A stretch of DNA of 38,133 nt from Gammaproteobacteria bacterium (GTDB lineage: Bacteria > Pseudomonadota > Gammaproteobacteria > Thiotrichales > Thiotrichaceae), in assembly GCA_018822845.1 (NCBI GenBank), contig JAHJJD010000095.1, forward strand, positions 1-38,133. Reading direction: 5' to 3'. The notes below the pieces were generated by a model. That model searched no databases, was not told the DNA's origin, and saw only the letters and a list, made by a program, of their open reading frames with translations. This document shows positions 8,702-16,853 of this stretch, piece after piece. Position 1 is the stretch's first letter. The number at the start of each line of letters is the position of its first letter. A program made the position numbers and the translations under genes.

Positions 8702-11037
8702 CAACCACTCCACCAGCATTTGCCCTGCGTTTCCTGGAATTTCATGGCTCCGTCGTATTTTGGGGCACTGCTACGGGCTTGTAACAGGCTTTCCTTGATG
8801 CCGAAGCTGCCATACTGGCTGAAGGTATGCGGTACGCTGAACAGCGTGAAAGTTTGCCCACCAGCGGCTTTCCATGAGTTCAGCAGTTGCTGGTAGCGGT
8901 CGCCCATGCGCGGGTCGCGATTGGCGGCATGCATCAGGTCAATCATGTTCTGTCTGCGCTCTGCTGCGATTGTTCCGAGGGTCAGATGTTGTCCGCCTTC
9001 GTAAGCTAGCAGTGCCTTGCCGTATTTGCTGGCGACAGCGGCCTGCTTCTGGAACTGGCTGTTGACACCCGACATTCCGAAAGGATCATTGGGATTGTCG
9101 ATGGCGGTAAAGATGTCATTGACTGAGGTTGCTTCCACCAATGGTTTGGGCACTTTGCTGGTATCCTGGCAAGCAGCGAGGGCACGATCCCAGCAGGCGT
9201 AAAAATAACCGCCGGTGGCGACAGCATCCACATATTGTTTGACATCGCTGTAGGCGAGCATTCTGTCAGTACGGTTCGAGTCGTTCTGATAGGTTCCCAG
9301 TAAGCGCACCAGACGCTGAGTTCCGCCAAATTCATCTTCCCACCACTGGAAAACCTTGCTGGCTTGTTTGGCATAGTAATTGGCTCCACGCCATGCATCG
9401 GTGGGGTTACCCAGTTCTTCGCCTTTCTTGAGCATGTAGTGGTATGCCCAGAAGATGCCGTTCCAGGTTTCGTTACTGTATTCAATATGGGCTTTCAGGC
9501 CGGGTTTGAGATGACTGGCGACGTAACTGGCAAATTGCCGGTTGTAGTATTCCGTTGCGTTATGCGGAATGTTGAACCACGGATGGGCATTCAACTGGTT
9601 GGCCAGTTCGACCTGTACTTCAATCGGTGCACCACGTGCATAGCGTTCCATGCGGAATGAATTACCGGATGTTCCCCAAACCGCATCATCCATTTCACTG
9701 CGCTGCTCCCAAAGCAGATCCTGCACCAGACAGGTCTGGTCAATGACTATCTTGCCGTCTGCATCTTTCTCAAAGTCATTGGGATTGGTGGGGTTGGCTG
9801 GATTTGGTTTGGCGCAGGTCAGATAGCTGGGGCTGGAACCCATCAGGTTCATCATCCGCACGACCCGGAAATCCTTGAGGAAATTCAGGTAAGCCGGGTT
9901 GAAAACAATGGCATTGCGATTGGCCGCAAACGTATCTGCAAAGCTGCGGTAGGTTCCAGAGGGGCAACCGTTGGCATCATCTACCCGCACGGATGGGGTG
10001 CCCTCACAAATGCCACCGGGCATGACAATGCGGATGTTTTTCACGGTTCCGCTAACAACTTTCAGCCCGATACGATTGTTGGTGGCAACTGAATCCAGTT
10101 TGGCTGGCAGTTCGACTTCCACTTCATCACGACCCTGGGTGTGGCTAATGATCCGCTTGATATAGCCGGAATATTCCAGTACGCCATTACCCTCATACAG
10201 AACGATGTATTTCCCATCAGGTACAGCGCCTTTGATGGCGCTATCCAGCAGGAAGGTTCTGATGACAGCGGGATTTTTGCCTGTGCAACTAGCAGGCAAT
10301 GCATCTGGCCAGCCATTTTCGTCATACGTGGCATCCTTGCAGGAGTATTCGTGGAACGGGCGCGCAACGCGGAATATGTCTGCATAGGGAACCGGTGGCG
10401 AGATGGTGCTCTGTTCGGATTGTCCTGCTTCTGTGTTGATTCCCAGTGAAGGCTTGAACGCTTGCTGTACGCTAATGCCGGAGGATGAAAGTTGTTGCGC
10501 CAGCGAATCCTGGAATTGATCGGTCGAAACCGTGAATGCCAGTGATAGCGTGTCAGCCACAGGCAAAAGCTGGATGCCATTGCCCGAATTGTGGTCGCTG
10601 TCCAGCGTCAGAAAAAAGCTCTCCAGATTTTTTTTGGTATTGTACTGGCAGCCTGTTGGGTCGGCGGAGCCAGCACACAACCCGGCGGCAATATCTGCCT
10701 GCGAGATACTGGTTTTGGCCGGAATAGTGACTGGTGCATTGTTACCCAGGAACAGGGTGATATTCTCGCCAGTCTGGTAGGTAATCCCCCCGCTTGAGGT
10801 GGTTTCTGTCGTGCCAGTGGTGGGGGTGGAATATCCCAGTCCAGTCAGTGAAACCTGGGCATTGCCGTTGAGTGGGTTCAGAAGTACAACGCGGCCTGAT
10901 GCGGCATTACTACTTGTATTTCCACCACCGCCACCACAAGCACTCAGCGCGGCTACAATGGCAGCCATTACGCCAAGCTTCAGGTAAGTTGAAGGCCGTG
11001 GCAGGTTGCCTTTAGGAAACCAAATCTGTGCCAGCAT
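8698..11037 (-). CDS. Large lipoprotein with clan-A glycoside-hydrolase-like domain
   Basis: A 779-residue protein if translation begins at the second ATG, which has GGAG six bases upstream; an ATG four codons earlier (11049) is possible. The N terminus has a membrane segment ending in lipobox LSAC followed by GGGGG, so it is probably an outer-membrane lipoprotein. Residues to about 215 form a lineage-specific domain. The rest matches the secreted protein at 30544-32184: shared blocks are YDENGWP, PGGIC, CPSGTYRSFAD, NAHPWFNIPH, YSNETWN, LAYEGGQ, NRDPRM and the C-terminal CWWSGC. The glutamates in YSNE and AYEGG (527 and 684 counted from the first ATG) sit like the acid/base and nucleophile of clan GH-A enzymes. 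Carbohydrate substrate unknown; glycoside hydrolase activity is inference. Confidence 0.75.
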   Translation of the reverse strand: MLAQIWFPKGNLPRPSTYLKLGVMAAIVAALSACGGGGGNTSSNAASGRVVLLNPLNGNAQVSLTGLGYSTPTTGTTETTSSGGITYQTGENITLFLGNNAPVTIPAKTSISQADIAAGLCAGSADPTGCQYNTKKNLESFFLTLDSDHNSGNGIQLLPVADTLSLAFTVSTDQFQDSLAQQLSSSGISVQQAFKPSLGINTEAGQSEQSTISPPVPYADIFRVARPFHEYSCKDATYDENGWPDALPASCTGKNPAVIRTFLLDSAIKGAVPDGKYIVLYEGNGVLEYSGYIKRIISHTQGRDEVEVELPAKLDSVATNNRIGLKVVSGTVKNIRIVMPGGICEGTPSVRVDDANGCPSGTYRSFADTFAANRNAIVFNPAYLNFLKDFRVVRMMNLMGSSPSYLTCAKPNPANPTNPNDFEKDADGKIVIDQTCLVQDLLWEQRSEMDDAVWGTSGNSFRMERYARGAPIEVQVELANQLNAHPWFNIPHNATEYYNRQFASYVASHLKPGLKAHIEYSNETWNGIFWAYHYMLKKGEELGNPTDAWRGANYYAKQASKVFQWWEDEFGGTQRLVRLLGTYQNDSNRTDRMLAYSDVKQYVDAVATGGYFYACWDRALAACQDTSKVPKPLVEATSVNDIFTAIDNPNDPFGMSGVNSQFQKQAAVASKYGKALLAYEGGQHLTLGTIAAERRQNMIDLMHAANRDPRMGDRYQQLLNSWKAAGGQTFTLFSVPHTFSQYGSFGIKESLLQARSSAPKYDGAMKFQETQGKCWWSGC

Positions 11038-11193
11038 ATTGTGCTCCATGACCTAGGTTCGTTGTATTTGATTAATTCAATTGGGTTGGACATAGAGTAT
11101 TCGTGAAAATTCCTTTTATGACAATTTTGCTGACCATATTTTTATCTGTTTGACATTAATTCGGTTATTTACCCACTAGCGTGTACTTGCAAC

Positions 11194-11676
11194 CTATTTC
11201 AGCAGGGCGTTAGGGATGCTCCACAGCAATTGCGCCCATCCAGTCGCAAAATCCACTTCCAGCCGGGTTAGCGATGCTTTTTTGACTTTGATGACGGGTT
11301 CCCGTCTGCCCAGTAGCAAGGAAATGGTTGTGGAAAAATCCGGCTCATGACCAACCAGCCAGATGTCATTGAGGCCACCTGCGGCCAGCTTTTCCAGTTC
11401 GGTGACAATGCTGTCGGGTGCTGTCCCGGCCAGCCAGGAAACAGTGCTGGGGGTAGGGCAGCCGGGCAGGTTTTCCTGAAGGATTTCTGCCGTTTCCTGC
11501 GCCCTGACCAGTGGGCTGCAATAGAGGTAGGCGGGTGTCAGGCCGTGTTTTTGGCAGAAGGCGGCGGCGCGCTTCACCTGTTCCTTGCCTTTGTCCACCA
11601 GTTGGCGGGATTCGTCGGCGATTGGCAGCGCGTAATCCTGCGCCGTTGCGTGGCGTAAAAACGTCAGTGTTGTCAT
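11194..11676 (-). CDS. sixA: Phosphohistidine phosphatase SixA
   Basis: A 160-residue histidine-phosphatase (phosphoglycerate-mutase-like) protein. The catalytic RHAT motif is at residues 8-11, with His9 as the phospho-acceptor. SPLVRAQETAE (about 54-64) supplies the second arginine, and VGHEPD (about 108) the second histidine. SixA removes phosphate from histidine phosphocarrier domains; in E. coli it acts on ArcB and the nitrogen phosphotransferase system. Here it follows the MFS transporter gene with a four-base gap and ends a likely recG-Uma2-MFS-sixA unit. Short SixA-like proteins of related subfamilies look alike, so the exact substrate is uncertain. Confidence 0.85.
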   Translation of the reverse strand: MTTLTFLRHATAQDYALPIADESRQLVDKGKEQVKRAAAFCQKHGLTPAYLYCSPLVRAQETAEILQENLPGCPTPSTVSWLAGTAPDSIVTELEKLAAGGLNDIWLVGHEPDFSTTISLLLGRREPVIKVKKASLTRLEVDFATGWAQLLWSIPNALLK

Positions 11677-11680
11677 TGGG

Positions 11681-12865
11681 TTACCTCCCTGTCAGTAACA
11701 GGCCACTGGCCAGCAATCCCAATACGAAAAAACCACCGACCAGCGGCATCACCGTTCCATCATAGCCTTGTCCGATCAGGGTTCCCAGCGGAATCGCCAC
11801 CAGCGTCGACAGCGAGCCGATGACGGATGCGCCAATTCCGGCAATATGCCCCAGCGGTTCCATCGCCAGCGCATTCAGGTTGCCGAACAGCATCCCCAGC
11901 GCCAGGAAAGCCAGCATGAGATAGGTCATCAGGAACGCCAGCGGCGGATGCCCTCCCGCATCATGCGCCACCAGCAAAAACAGTCCGGAAACCAGCGTGC
12001 TCAGGATAATTGCCCGTCGCGATAACCAGCGCATGCCAAAGCGCATAACCAGTTTGGCATTGAGGAAGGACGCCCCGCCAATGCCCAGTGCCAGCATGGC
12101 AAAATACAGCGGAAAGCGTTCCCCCAGCCCGTACTGTATTTGCAGGATTTGCTGTGCTGAATTCAGATAGCCAAGAAAAGCGCCAAACACCATGCCTGCC
12201 GCCAGGGTGTAAGTCATGCTGGTGCGCGTCGTCAGCGTTTCCCGCAAACCCTGCCAGAAAGTCCGCAGGGTGACCGGGCAGCGCTTGTCTGCGGGCAGGG
12301 TTTCCGGCATCCGCAGCCAGAACCATACTGCCACAATAACGGCCAGCAACAGGAACGAGGTGAAAATGTTGCGCCAGCCCGCCAGCAACATGATGCCTTG
12401 CCCCAACGAAGGCGCGATCATCGGTACCAGCACGAAAATGCTCATGGTAAACGACATGACCCGCGCCATCGCCCGCCCGCTGTAGCAGTCACGCACCAGC
12501 GCCATGGTCAGCACACGCGGTGCCGAGGTGCCAATTCCTTGCAGGAAGCGCCCCAGCAGCATGTGGGAAAAGTCCTGTGCCAGCATCGCCACCAGACTGC
12601 CCAGCATAAACATGCCCAGCCCCAGGTACATCAGCGGCTTGCGTCCGGTTGCATCCGATATAGGCCCGGCCACAAACTGGCCGAAGACCATGCCAAGAAA
12701 CAGGGTGGAAATGATCAGTTGCGGTTCGTTTTCATGCTGTACACCGAGTTCCTGCCCAATGGTGGCAAGCGCAGGCAGCATGGCATCGATGGAAAGCGCC
12801 GTGAGGGAGCTGAGCATCGCAATCAGGGCGACGAACTCGCCATAGCGGGGTAGTTTGGATGACAT
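11681..12865 (-). CDS. MFS drug-efflux transporter, Bcr/CflA type
   Basis: A 394-residue protein with about twelve membrane segments and the major-facilitator motif A, GPISDATGRKPLMYLG, between segments 2 and 3 (about 68-83). The N-terminal pattern LSIDAMLPALATIGQELG is typical of the Bcr/CflA (DHA1) group, which exports bicyclomycin, chloramphenicol or sulfonamides using the proton gradient. It starts 12 bases after the Uma2 gene and ends four bases before sixA, so it is probably co-transcribed with both. The actual substrate cannot be read from the sequence. Confidence 0.88.
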   Translation of the reverse strand: MSSKLPRYGEFVALIAMLSSLTALSIDAMLPALATIGQELGVQHENEPQLIISTLFLGMVFGQFVAGPISDATGRKPLMYLGLGMFMLGSLVAMLAQDFSHMLLGRFLQGIGTSAPRVLTMALVRDCYSGRAMARVMSFTMSIFVLVPMIAPSLGQGIMLLAGWRNIFTSFLLLAVIVAVWFWLRMPETLPADKRCPVTLRTFWQGLRETLTTRTSMTYTLAAGMVFGAFLGYLNSAQQILQIQYGLGERFPLYFAMLALGIGGASFLNAKLVMRFGMRWLSRRAIILSTLVSGLFLLVAHDAGGHPPLAFLMTYLMLAFLALGMLFGNLNALAMEPLGHIAGIGASVIGSLSTLVAIPLGTLIGQGYDGTVMPLVGGFFVLGLLASGLLLTGR

Positions 12866-12877
12866 GGGAAGCGTTCT

Positions 12878-13516
12878 TCAGCGCGGATAATAAATACCCG
12901 GTGGTGGTTCTTTCACATAAACTGGTGGTTCCGGCGGCGGGAACAGCACATCCCATTCCAGCACCAGATCGGGAAACAGGCCGGGTGCCTGCGTACCCTG
13001 GGTTTCTTCGATCAGCACTGCGCCGTAGCGTCCAGTATCGGCGCACAACTGCCACATCATCACAACCCGGTCTAGCGGATGTACTACCCAGTATTCGCGC
13101 ACTTCATAGCGCTCATACAGGCGCAGCTTGTGGATCAGGTCTTTGGAGGCAGTGGATGGGGAAAGTACTTCAATGATCCAGTCGGGTGCGCCCTTGCAAC
13201 CTTTGTCATGAATTTTGTCACGGTCGCAAATTACGCTGATGTCCGGCTGCACCACGTTGTTGACCTGATCATCCGCAGCATCGGCAGCCGCAAGGCAAAC
13301 ATCAAACGGCGCAGGAAAAACCTCGCAGGATTTACCCAACAAAAAATTGCCGATTTGGCGCACAAGTTCGCGGATAACCCGTTGATGCAGCGTGCTGGGC
13401 GCAGACATCATGAAGGGTACGCCGTCCAGCAACTCATAGCGAACGTCATCAGGCCAGCGCAGGTAATCCGCATAGGTGTAACGCTGTTGCGTATCCAGTT
13501 GGTAGGCAGTCGACAT
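12878..13516 (-). CDS. Uma2-family (DUF820) PD-(D/E)XK nuclease-fold protein
   Basis: A 212-residue protein of the Uma2 family, common in cyanobacteria and in filamentous sulfur bacteria and rarely characterised. The restriction-endonuclease-like core shows RYELLDGVP (about 25-33), the metal-site aspartate in VVQPDISVI, the glutamate of DWIIEVLSPST, and the following lysine/tyrosine helix DLIHKLRLYERY. A proline-rich C-terminal tail follows. I place the start at the ATG with an AAGGGAA ribosome site; an ATG 13 codons upstream has none. It sits between recG and the MFS gene on the same strand. Members have been linked to mobile elements, but no biological target is known. Confidence 0.82.
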   Translation of the reverse strand: MSTAYQLDTQQRYTYADYLRWPDDVRYELLDGVPFMMSAPSTLHQRVIRELVRQIGNFLLGKSCEVFPAPFDVCLAAADAADDQVNNVVQPDISVICDRDKIHDKGCKGAPDWIIEVLSPSTASKDLIHKLRLYERYEVREYWVVHPLDRVVMMWQLCADTGRYGAVLIEETQGTQAPGLFPDLVLEWDVLFPPPEPPVYVKEPPPGIYYPR

Positions 13517-13564
13517 ACGATTTTCCCTTTTGGGTAACAGCTTCAAGCATAGCATAACCAGTTC

Positions 13565-15709
13565 CTAGCTCTGGAAAAAGCGTGTTGCCGTATCCCCATC
13601 CGGCTGCTGTAACCAGCGTCGGGTAAGCAGTTCCACACGTTGCGGGTAGTTCGCCACGATCTCCCGCGCTGCCACCTGCACGGCAGGCAACAGATGCTGA
13701 TCCCGCAGCAAACTGGCGATGCGCAACCGCACATCTCCGGTCTGGCGCGTACCCAGCACTTCGCCGGGGCCACGCAGTTCCAGGTCAATATCGGCGATCA
13801 TGAAACCGTCAGTGGTGGTGCGCATCGCATCCAGCCGCTTGCGGGCAGTCTTGCCCAGGGGGTGCTGGTAGAGCAGCACGCAACTGCTGGCGGTGCTGCC
13901 ACGCCCGACCCGCCCGCGCAACTGGTGCAATTGGGATAGCCCTAGGCGCTCGGCATTTTCGATCACCATCAATGACGCATTCGGCACATCCACCCCCACC
14001 TCAATCACCGTGGTGGCGACCAGTAGCTGGATGTCGCACTGCTTGAACTGGCGCATGATGCTTTCCTTTTCGGAACCGTGCAGACGCCCGTGCACCAGCC
14101 CGACTGCGACGTGCGGCAGGCGTTCGCGCAGCAGTTCGGCAGTGACTTCTGCCGCTTCGCATTGCAGGGTTTCGGATTCCTCAATCAGGGTACAAACCCA
14201 GTAAACCTGACGGCCTTCACGGCAGGCGGCAGAAATGCGTTCGATTACGTCGTCACGGCGTTCGTTGCTCAAGGCTACGGTGGTGATGGGCGTGCGCCCC
14301 GGTGGCAATTCGTCGATCACGGAATAATCCAGATCGCCGTAAGCGGTCATTGCCAGCGTGCGCGGAATGGGGGTCGCTGTCATTACCAACTGGTGTGGAT
14401 AGTTGTCGCCTTGCTTGCCCTTTTCACGCAGGGACATGCGCTGATGCACGCCGAAACGGTGCTGTTCGTCGATGATGATCAGGCCGAGTTGCAGGAATTC
14501 GACTGTGCGCTGGAACAGGGCGTGGGTACCGACTGCGATATGGCCGATGCCCAGCAGCAGGTTTTCCACTTTGCGGCGGCGCTGGCGCGGGGTTTGGTTG
14601 CCGGAAATGTACACGGTTTCCACCCCCAGCGGTTCCAGCCAGCGGGTCAGGTTCTGGTAATGCTGTTCGGCCAGCAATTCGGTGGGGGCCATGAGGGCGA
14701 CCTGGAAACCGTTGGCGATGGCATGCAGGGCGGCAGCTACCGCCACCAGTGTCTTGCCGGAGCCGACATCGCCTTGTACCAGCCGGTTCATGGGGATGGT
14801 CTGTTGCAGGTCGTGGGTGATTTCGCCGATTACGCGGTTTTGCGCGGCGGTGGGGGCAAAGGGCAGGGAACGCAGCAGCTTTTGCCAGTAATGGTTGGTT
14901 TCCTGCATGGCAGGGGCCTGCACTTGCTGGAGTTCGTGGCGGGCTTGCTGGACGCCGAGTTGGTGGGCGAGCAGTTCCTCAAAGATGAGGCGCAAAGAAA
15001 CCCCTCCCAACCTCCCCTTGTCAGGGGAGGAGAAATATCTTGCTCCCTCCCCTGACAAGGGGAGGGCCGGGGTGGGGTTTCCCCCTTCGGGTTTGTGTAA
15101 TAACTGTAAAACTTCCCCCAATGGTGGAAACTGATGCTGCCGCAGTACACTTTCCGGCAGCAAATCCGGCAATTCATCCACATGTTCCAGCGCGATCTCG
15201 ATGAGTCGGCGCAAACTGCGCTGTTGCAAACCTTCGGTAGTGGGGTAGGTGGGCGTAAGCGTGTTTTCGATCGGTTCCGGGCTGGTGGTGCTCAGCAGAC
15301 GGTATTCCGGGTGCGCCATTTCCAGCTTGAAGCCAGCCTGCCGTACCTCGCCAAAACAGCGGATCGGCGCGCCTTGCCGCAGGCTCTGTTTCTGCGCCGT
15401 GGTGAAATGGAAAAAACGCAGGGTGAGGATGCCGCTTCCGTCGCTGATGTGGCACAGCATCATGCGCCGCCCACGGATCACGACTTCGGTGGAGTCGATT
15501 TCGCCTTCCACCAGAACTTCCTGCCCGGCCTTGAGGTCAGCAATGGGGTAAATGCGGGTGCGGTCCTGATAACGCAAGGGCAAATGAAACAGCAGGTCAG
15601 CGACCCGCAGGATGCCCAACCGCGCCAGTTTTTCCGCCAGCGCATCGCCCACGCCACGCAAGGTGGTAACCGGGTTGTCAAGGAAACTGTCATGGGCGTG
15701 GTTTTGCAT
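13565..15709 (-). CDS. recG: ATP-dependent DNA helicase RecG, with in-frame repeat insertion
   Basis: RecG remodels stalled replication forks and Holliday junctions. The N-terminal wedge/OB domain spans roughly residues 60-150, and the helicase core has Walker A GDVGSGKT at 313-320, DEQH (DEQHRFGVHQR), MTATPIPRTLAMT, and the C-terminal QLRGRVGRG block. The protein is 714 residues; E. coli RecG is about 693. Residues 208-238 are encoded by a palindromic repeat, where relatives carry a short conserved linker with a His-Pro-Ala motif before the RLxFEELLAHQ helix. The helicase motifs themselves are intact. recG leads a minus-strand series with the Uma2, MFS and sixA genes and is divergent from the PL14-like gene. 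Confidence 0.95.
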   Translation of the reverse strand: MQNHAHDSFLDNPVTTLRGVGDALAEKLARLGILRVADLLFHLPLRYQDRTRIYPIADLKAGQEVLVEGEIDSTEVVIRGRRMMLCHISDGSGILTLRFFHFTTAQKQSLRQGAPIRCFGEVRQAGFKLEMAHPEYRLLSTTSPEPIENTLTPTYPTTEGLQQRSLRRLIEIALEHVDELPDLLPESVLRQHQFPPLGEVLQLLHKPEGGNPTPALPLSGEGARYFSSPDKGRLGGVSLRLIFEELLAHQLGVQQARHELQQVQAPAMQETNHYWQKLLRSLPFAPTAAQNRVIGEITHDLQQTIPMNRLVQGDVGSGKTLVAVAAALHAIANGFQVALMAPTELLAEQHYQNLTRWLEPLGVETVYISGNQTPRQRRRKVENLLLGIGHIAVGTHALFQRTVEFLQLGLIIIDEQHRFGVHQRMSLREKGKQGDNYPHQLVMTATPIPRTLAMTAYGDLDYSVIDELPPGRTPITTVALSNERRDDVIERISAACREGRQVYWVCTLIEESETLQCEAAEVTAELLRERLPHVAVGLVHGRLHGSEKESIMRQFKQCDIQLLVATTVIEVGVDVPNASLMVIENAERLGLSQLHQLRGRVGRGSTASSCVLLYQHPLGKTARKRLDAMRTTTDGFMIADIDLELRGPGEVLGTRQTGDVRLRIASLLRDQHLLPAVQVAAREIVANYPQRVELLTRRWLQQPDGDTATRFFQS
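14998..15080. repeat. 83-base double palindrome inside recG
   Basis: Two arms, 14998-15030 and 15045-15080, are inverted copies separated by AGAAATATCTTGCT. Each arm is itself a hairpin with CCTCCCCT facing AGGGGAGG around GACA. The outer ends read AAACCCC and GGGGTTT. This nested arrangement is typical of MITE-like or REP-like interspersed elements. It is translated in frame as part of RecG, giving PALPLSGEGARYFSSPDKG. Confidence 0.88.
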
Positions 15710-15759
15710 GACGGAAGTGTACTACCATAAACGGGCTTTCATCATCAGGGGATTGGGGA

Positions 15760-16839
15760 ATGAGACAGCTAACAGGATGGTTTGCGGGATTATTGTGTAT
15801 AACAGGGTTGGCAATGGCAGATACACCGCCGGATGTGCGCATCATTCCCATGAAAAATGCTGCCCAGCCCTTTGAAATGGCTGCCAAGTTACAATGGAAT
15901 CCGCATGATCGGCAGTGGGACAAGGTGCTGGTGACCTATAACGGCAACCAGCCTCCGCCGCTGGATCATCCGGTCTGGCAGTATTTGCAGGATATGAAAA
16001 TTCCCGCGCGGGCAGCTGCGACACCCGGCGAAAACCTTTTCTACAAGCCTTTTCATACTGCCGCATTCTGCTCAGGGACTACGCCTTTGACCAGCGGCAA
16101 GCCCATGACCATCAGTTTCGAGGAAAGTACGCCCGGCAGGTATAGCGAAAAGGATTTTTTCCGCGACTGGAATTGCCCCGGCTGGAAAATGGGTTTGAGC
16201 CATGTCGAGGTTGTAAGCGGTAATGGTTCCCGCACGGGCAAGGGCAAGGCCTTGCGCCTGCATCTACCCAAAGGCCGCAGCGGCTGTCTGGAGCAGGGCG
16301 AATCCTGCATCAACTGGAAGCCACATATCGGCGCGCAACTGGATGGCTTGACGTACAGCTACTGGTTCAGATTCCCTGAAAATTTCAATTTCGTGCTGGG
16401 CGGCAAATTGCCGGGAATCGGCAGCGACAAGCCCCGTACCGGCGGTGCAAAGCCCGATGGCCGTGATGGCTGGAGCGTGCGGGCGATGTGGGTGAAGGAT
16501 GGCAAGCTGGGCCAGTATGTTTACCACCCGGATCAAGCCAAAGCCTTCGGTGATTTTTTCGAGTGGGATGCGCCACCCGCCGAAAAGGGCAAGTGGTACC
16601 AGGTCAAGACAGCAGTGCGCCTGAACACGGCAGGGCAACGCAATGGGGCGATTACTACCTGGCTCAACGGCAAAAAGGTGCTGGATAAACGCGACCTGCG
16701 CTTTCGTATTGGTGGTGACCTGAAAATCGAGCGGGTGCTGTTTGCCGTATTTTTCGGTGGCAATGGCCCGACGTGGGCTCCACCTGCTGACATGCAGCTT
16801 TATCTGGATGATTTCATCTTGAGTGCGGGCAATCACTGA
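15760..16839 (+). CDS. Secreted polysaccharide lyase, PL14-like
   Basis: A 359-residue exported protein: signal peptide MRQLTGWFAGLLCITGLAMA with likely cleavage after Ala20. The C-terminal half resembles the beta-jelly-roll of PL14-type (alginate/glucuronan lyase-like) proteins. It contains YSYWFRFPENFNFVLGGKLPG (about 206-226), GWSVRAMWVKDGKLGQYVYHP (about 238-258), the GKWYQVKTAVRLNT strand, WLNGKKVLD and a closing YLDDFILS strand. Several cysteines (about 107, 147, 168, 177) may form disulfides, in line with export. Family members cleave uronic-acid polysaccharides by beta-elimination. The substrate here is unknown; sheath, holdfast or capsule polymer are possibilities. It is divergent from recG and ends 14 bases from the convergent zinc-ribbon gene, with no clear terminator. 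Confidence 0.72.
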   Translation: MRQLTGWFAGLLCITGLAMADTPPDVRIIPMKNAAQPFEMAAKLQWNPHDRQWDKVLVTYNGNQPPPLDHPVWQYLQDMKIPARAAATPGENLFYKPFHTAAFCSGTTPLTSGKPMTISFEESTPGRYSEKDFFRDWNCPGWKMGLSHVEVVSGNGSRTGKGKALRLHLPKGRSGCLEQGESCINWKPHIGAQLDGLTYSYWFRFPENFNFVLGGKLPGIGSDKPRTGGAKPDGRDGWSVRAMWVKDGKLGQYVYHPDQAKAFGDFFEWDAPPAEKGKWYQVKTAVRLNTAGQRNGAITTWLNGKKVLDKRDLRFRIGGDLKIERVLFAVFFGGNGPTWAPPADMQLYLDDFILSAGNH

Positions 16840-16853
16840 CGGCTGTCACGGGT

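Noticed and set aside
14078-15055. A 325-codon plus-strand frame opposite recG
   Set aside because: The recG helicase motifs on the minus strand explain the region, and the plus-strand peptide has no domain.
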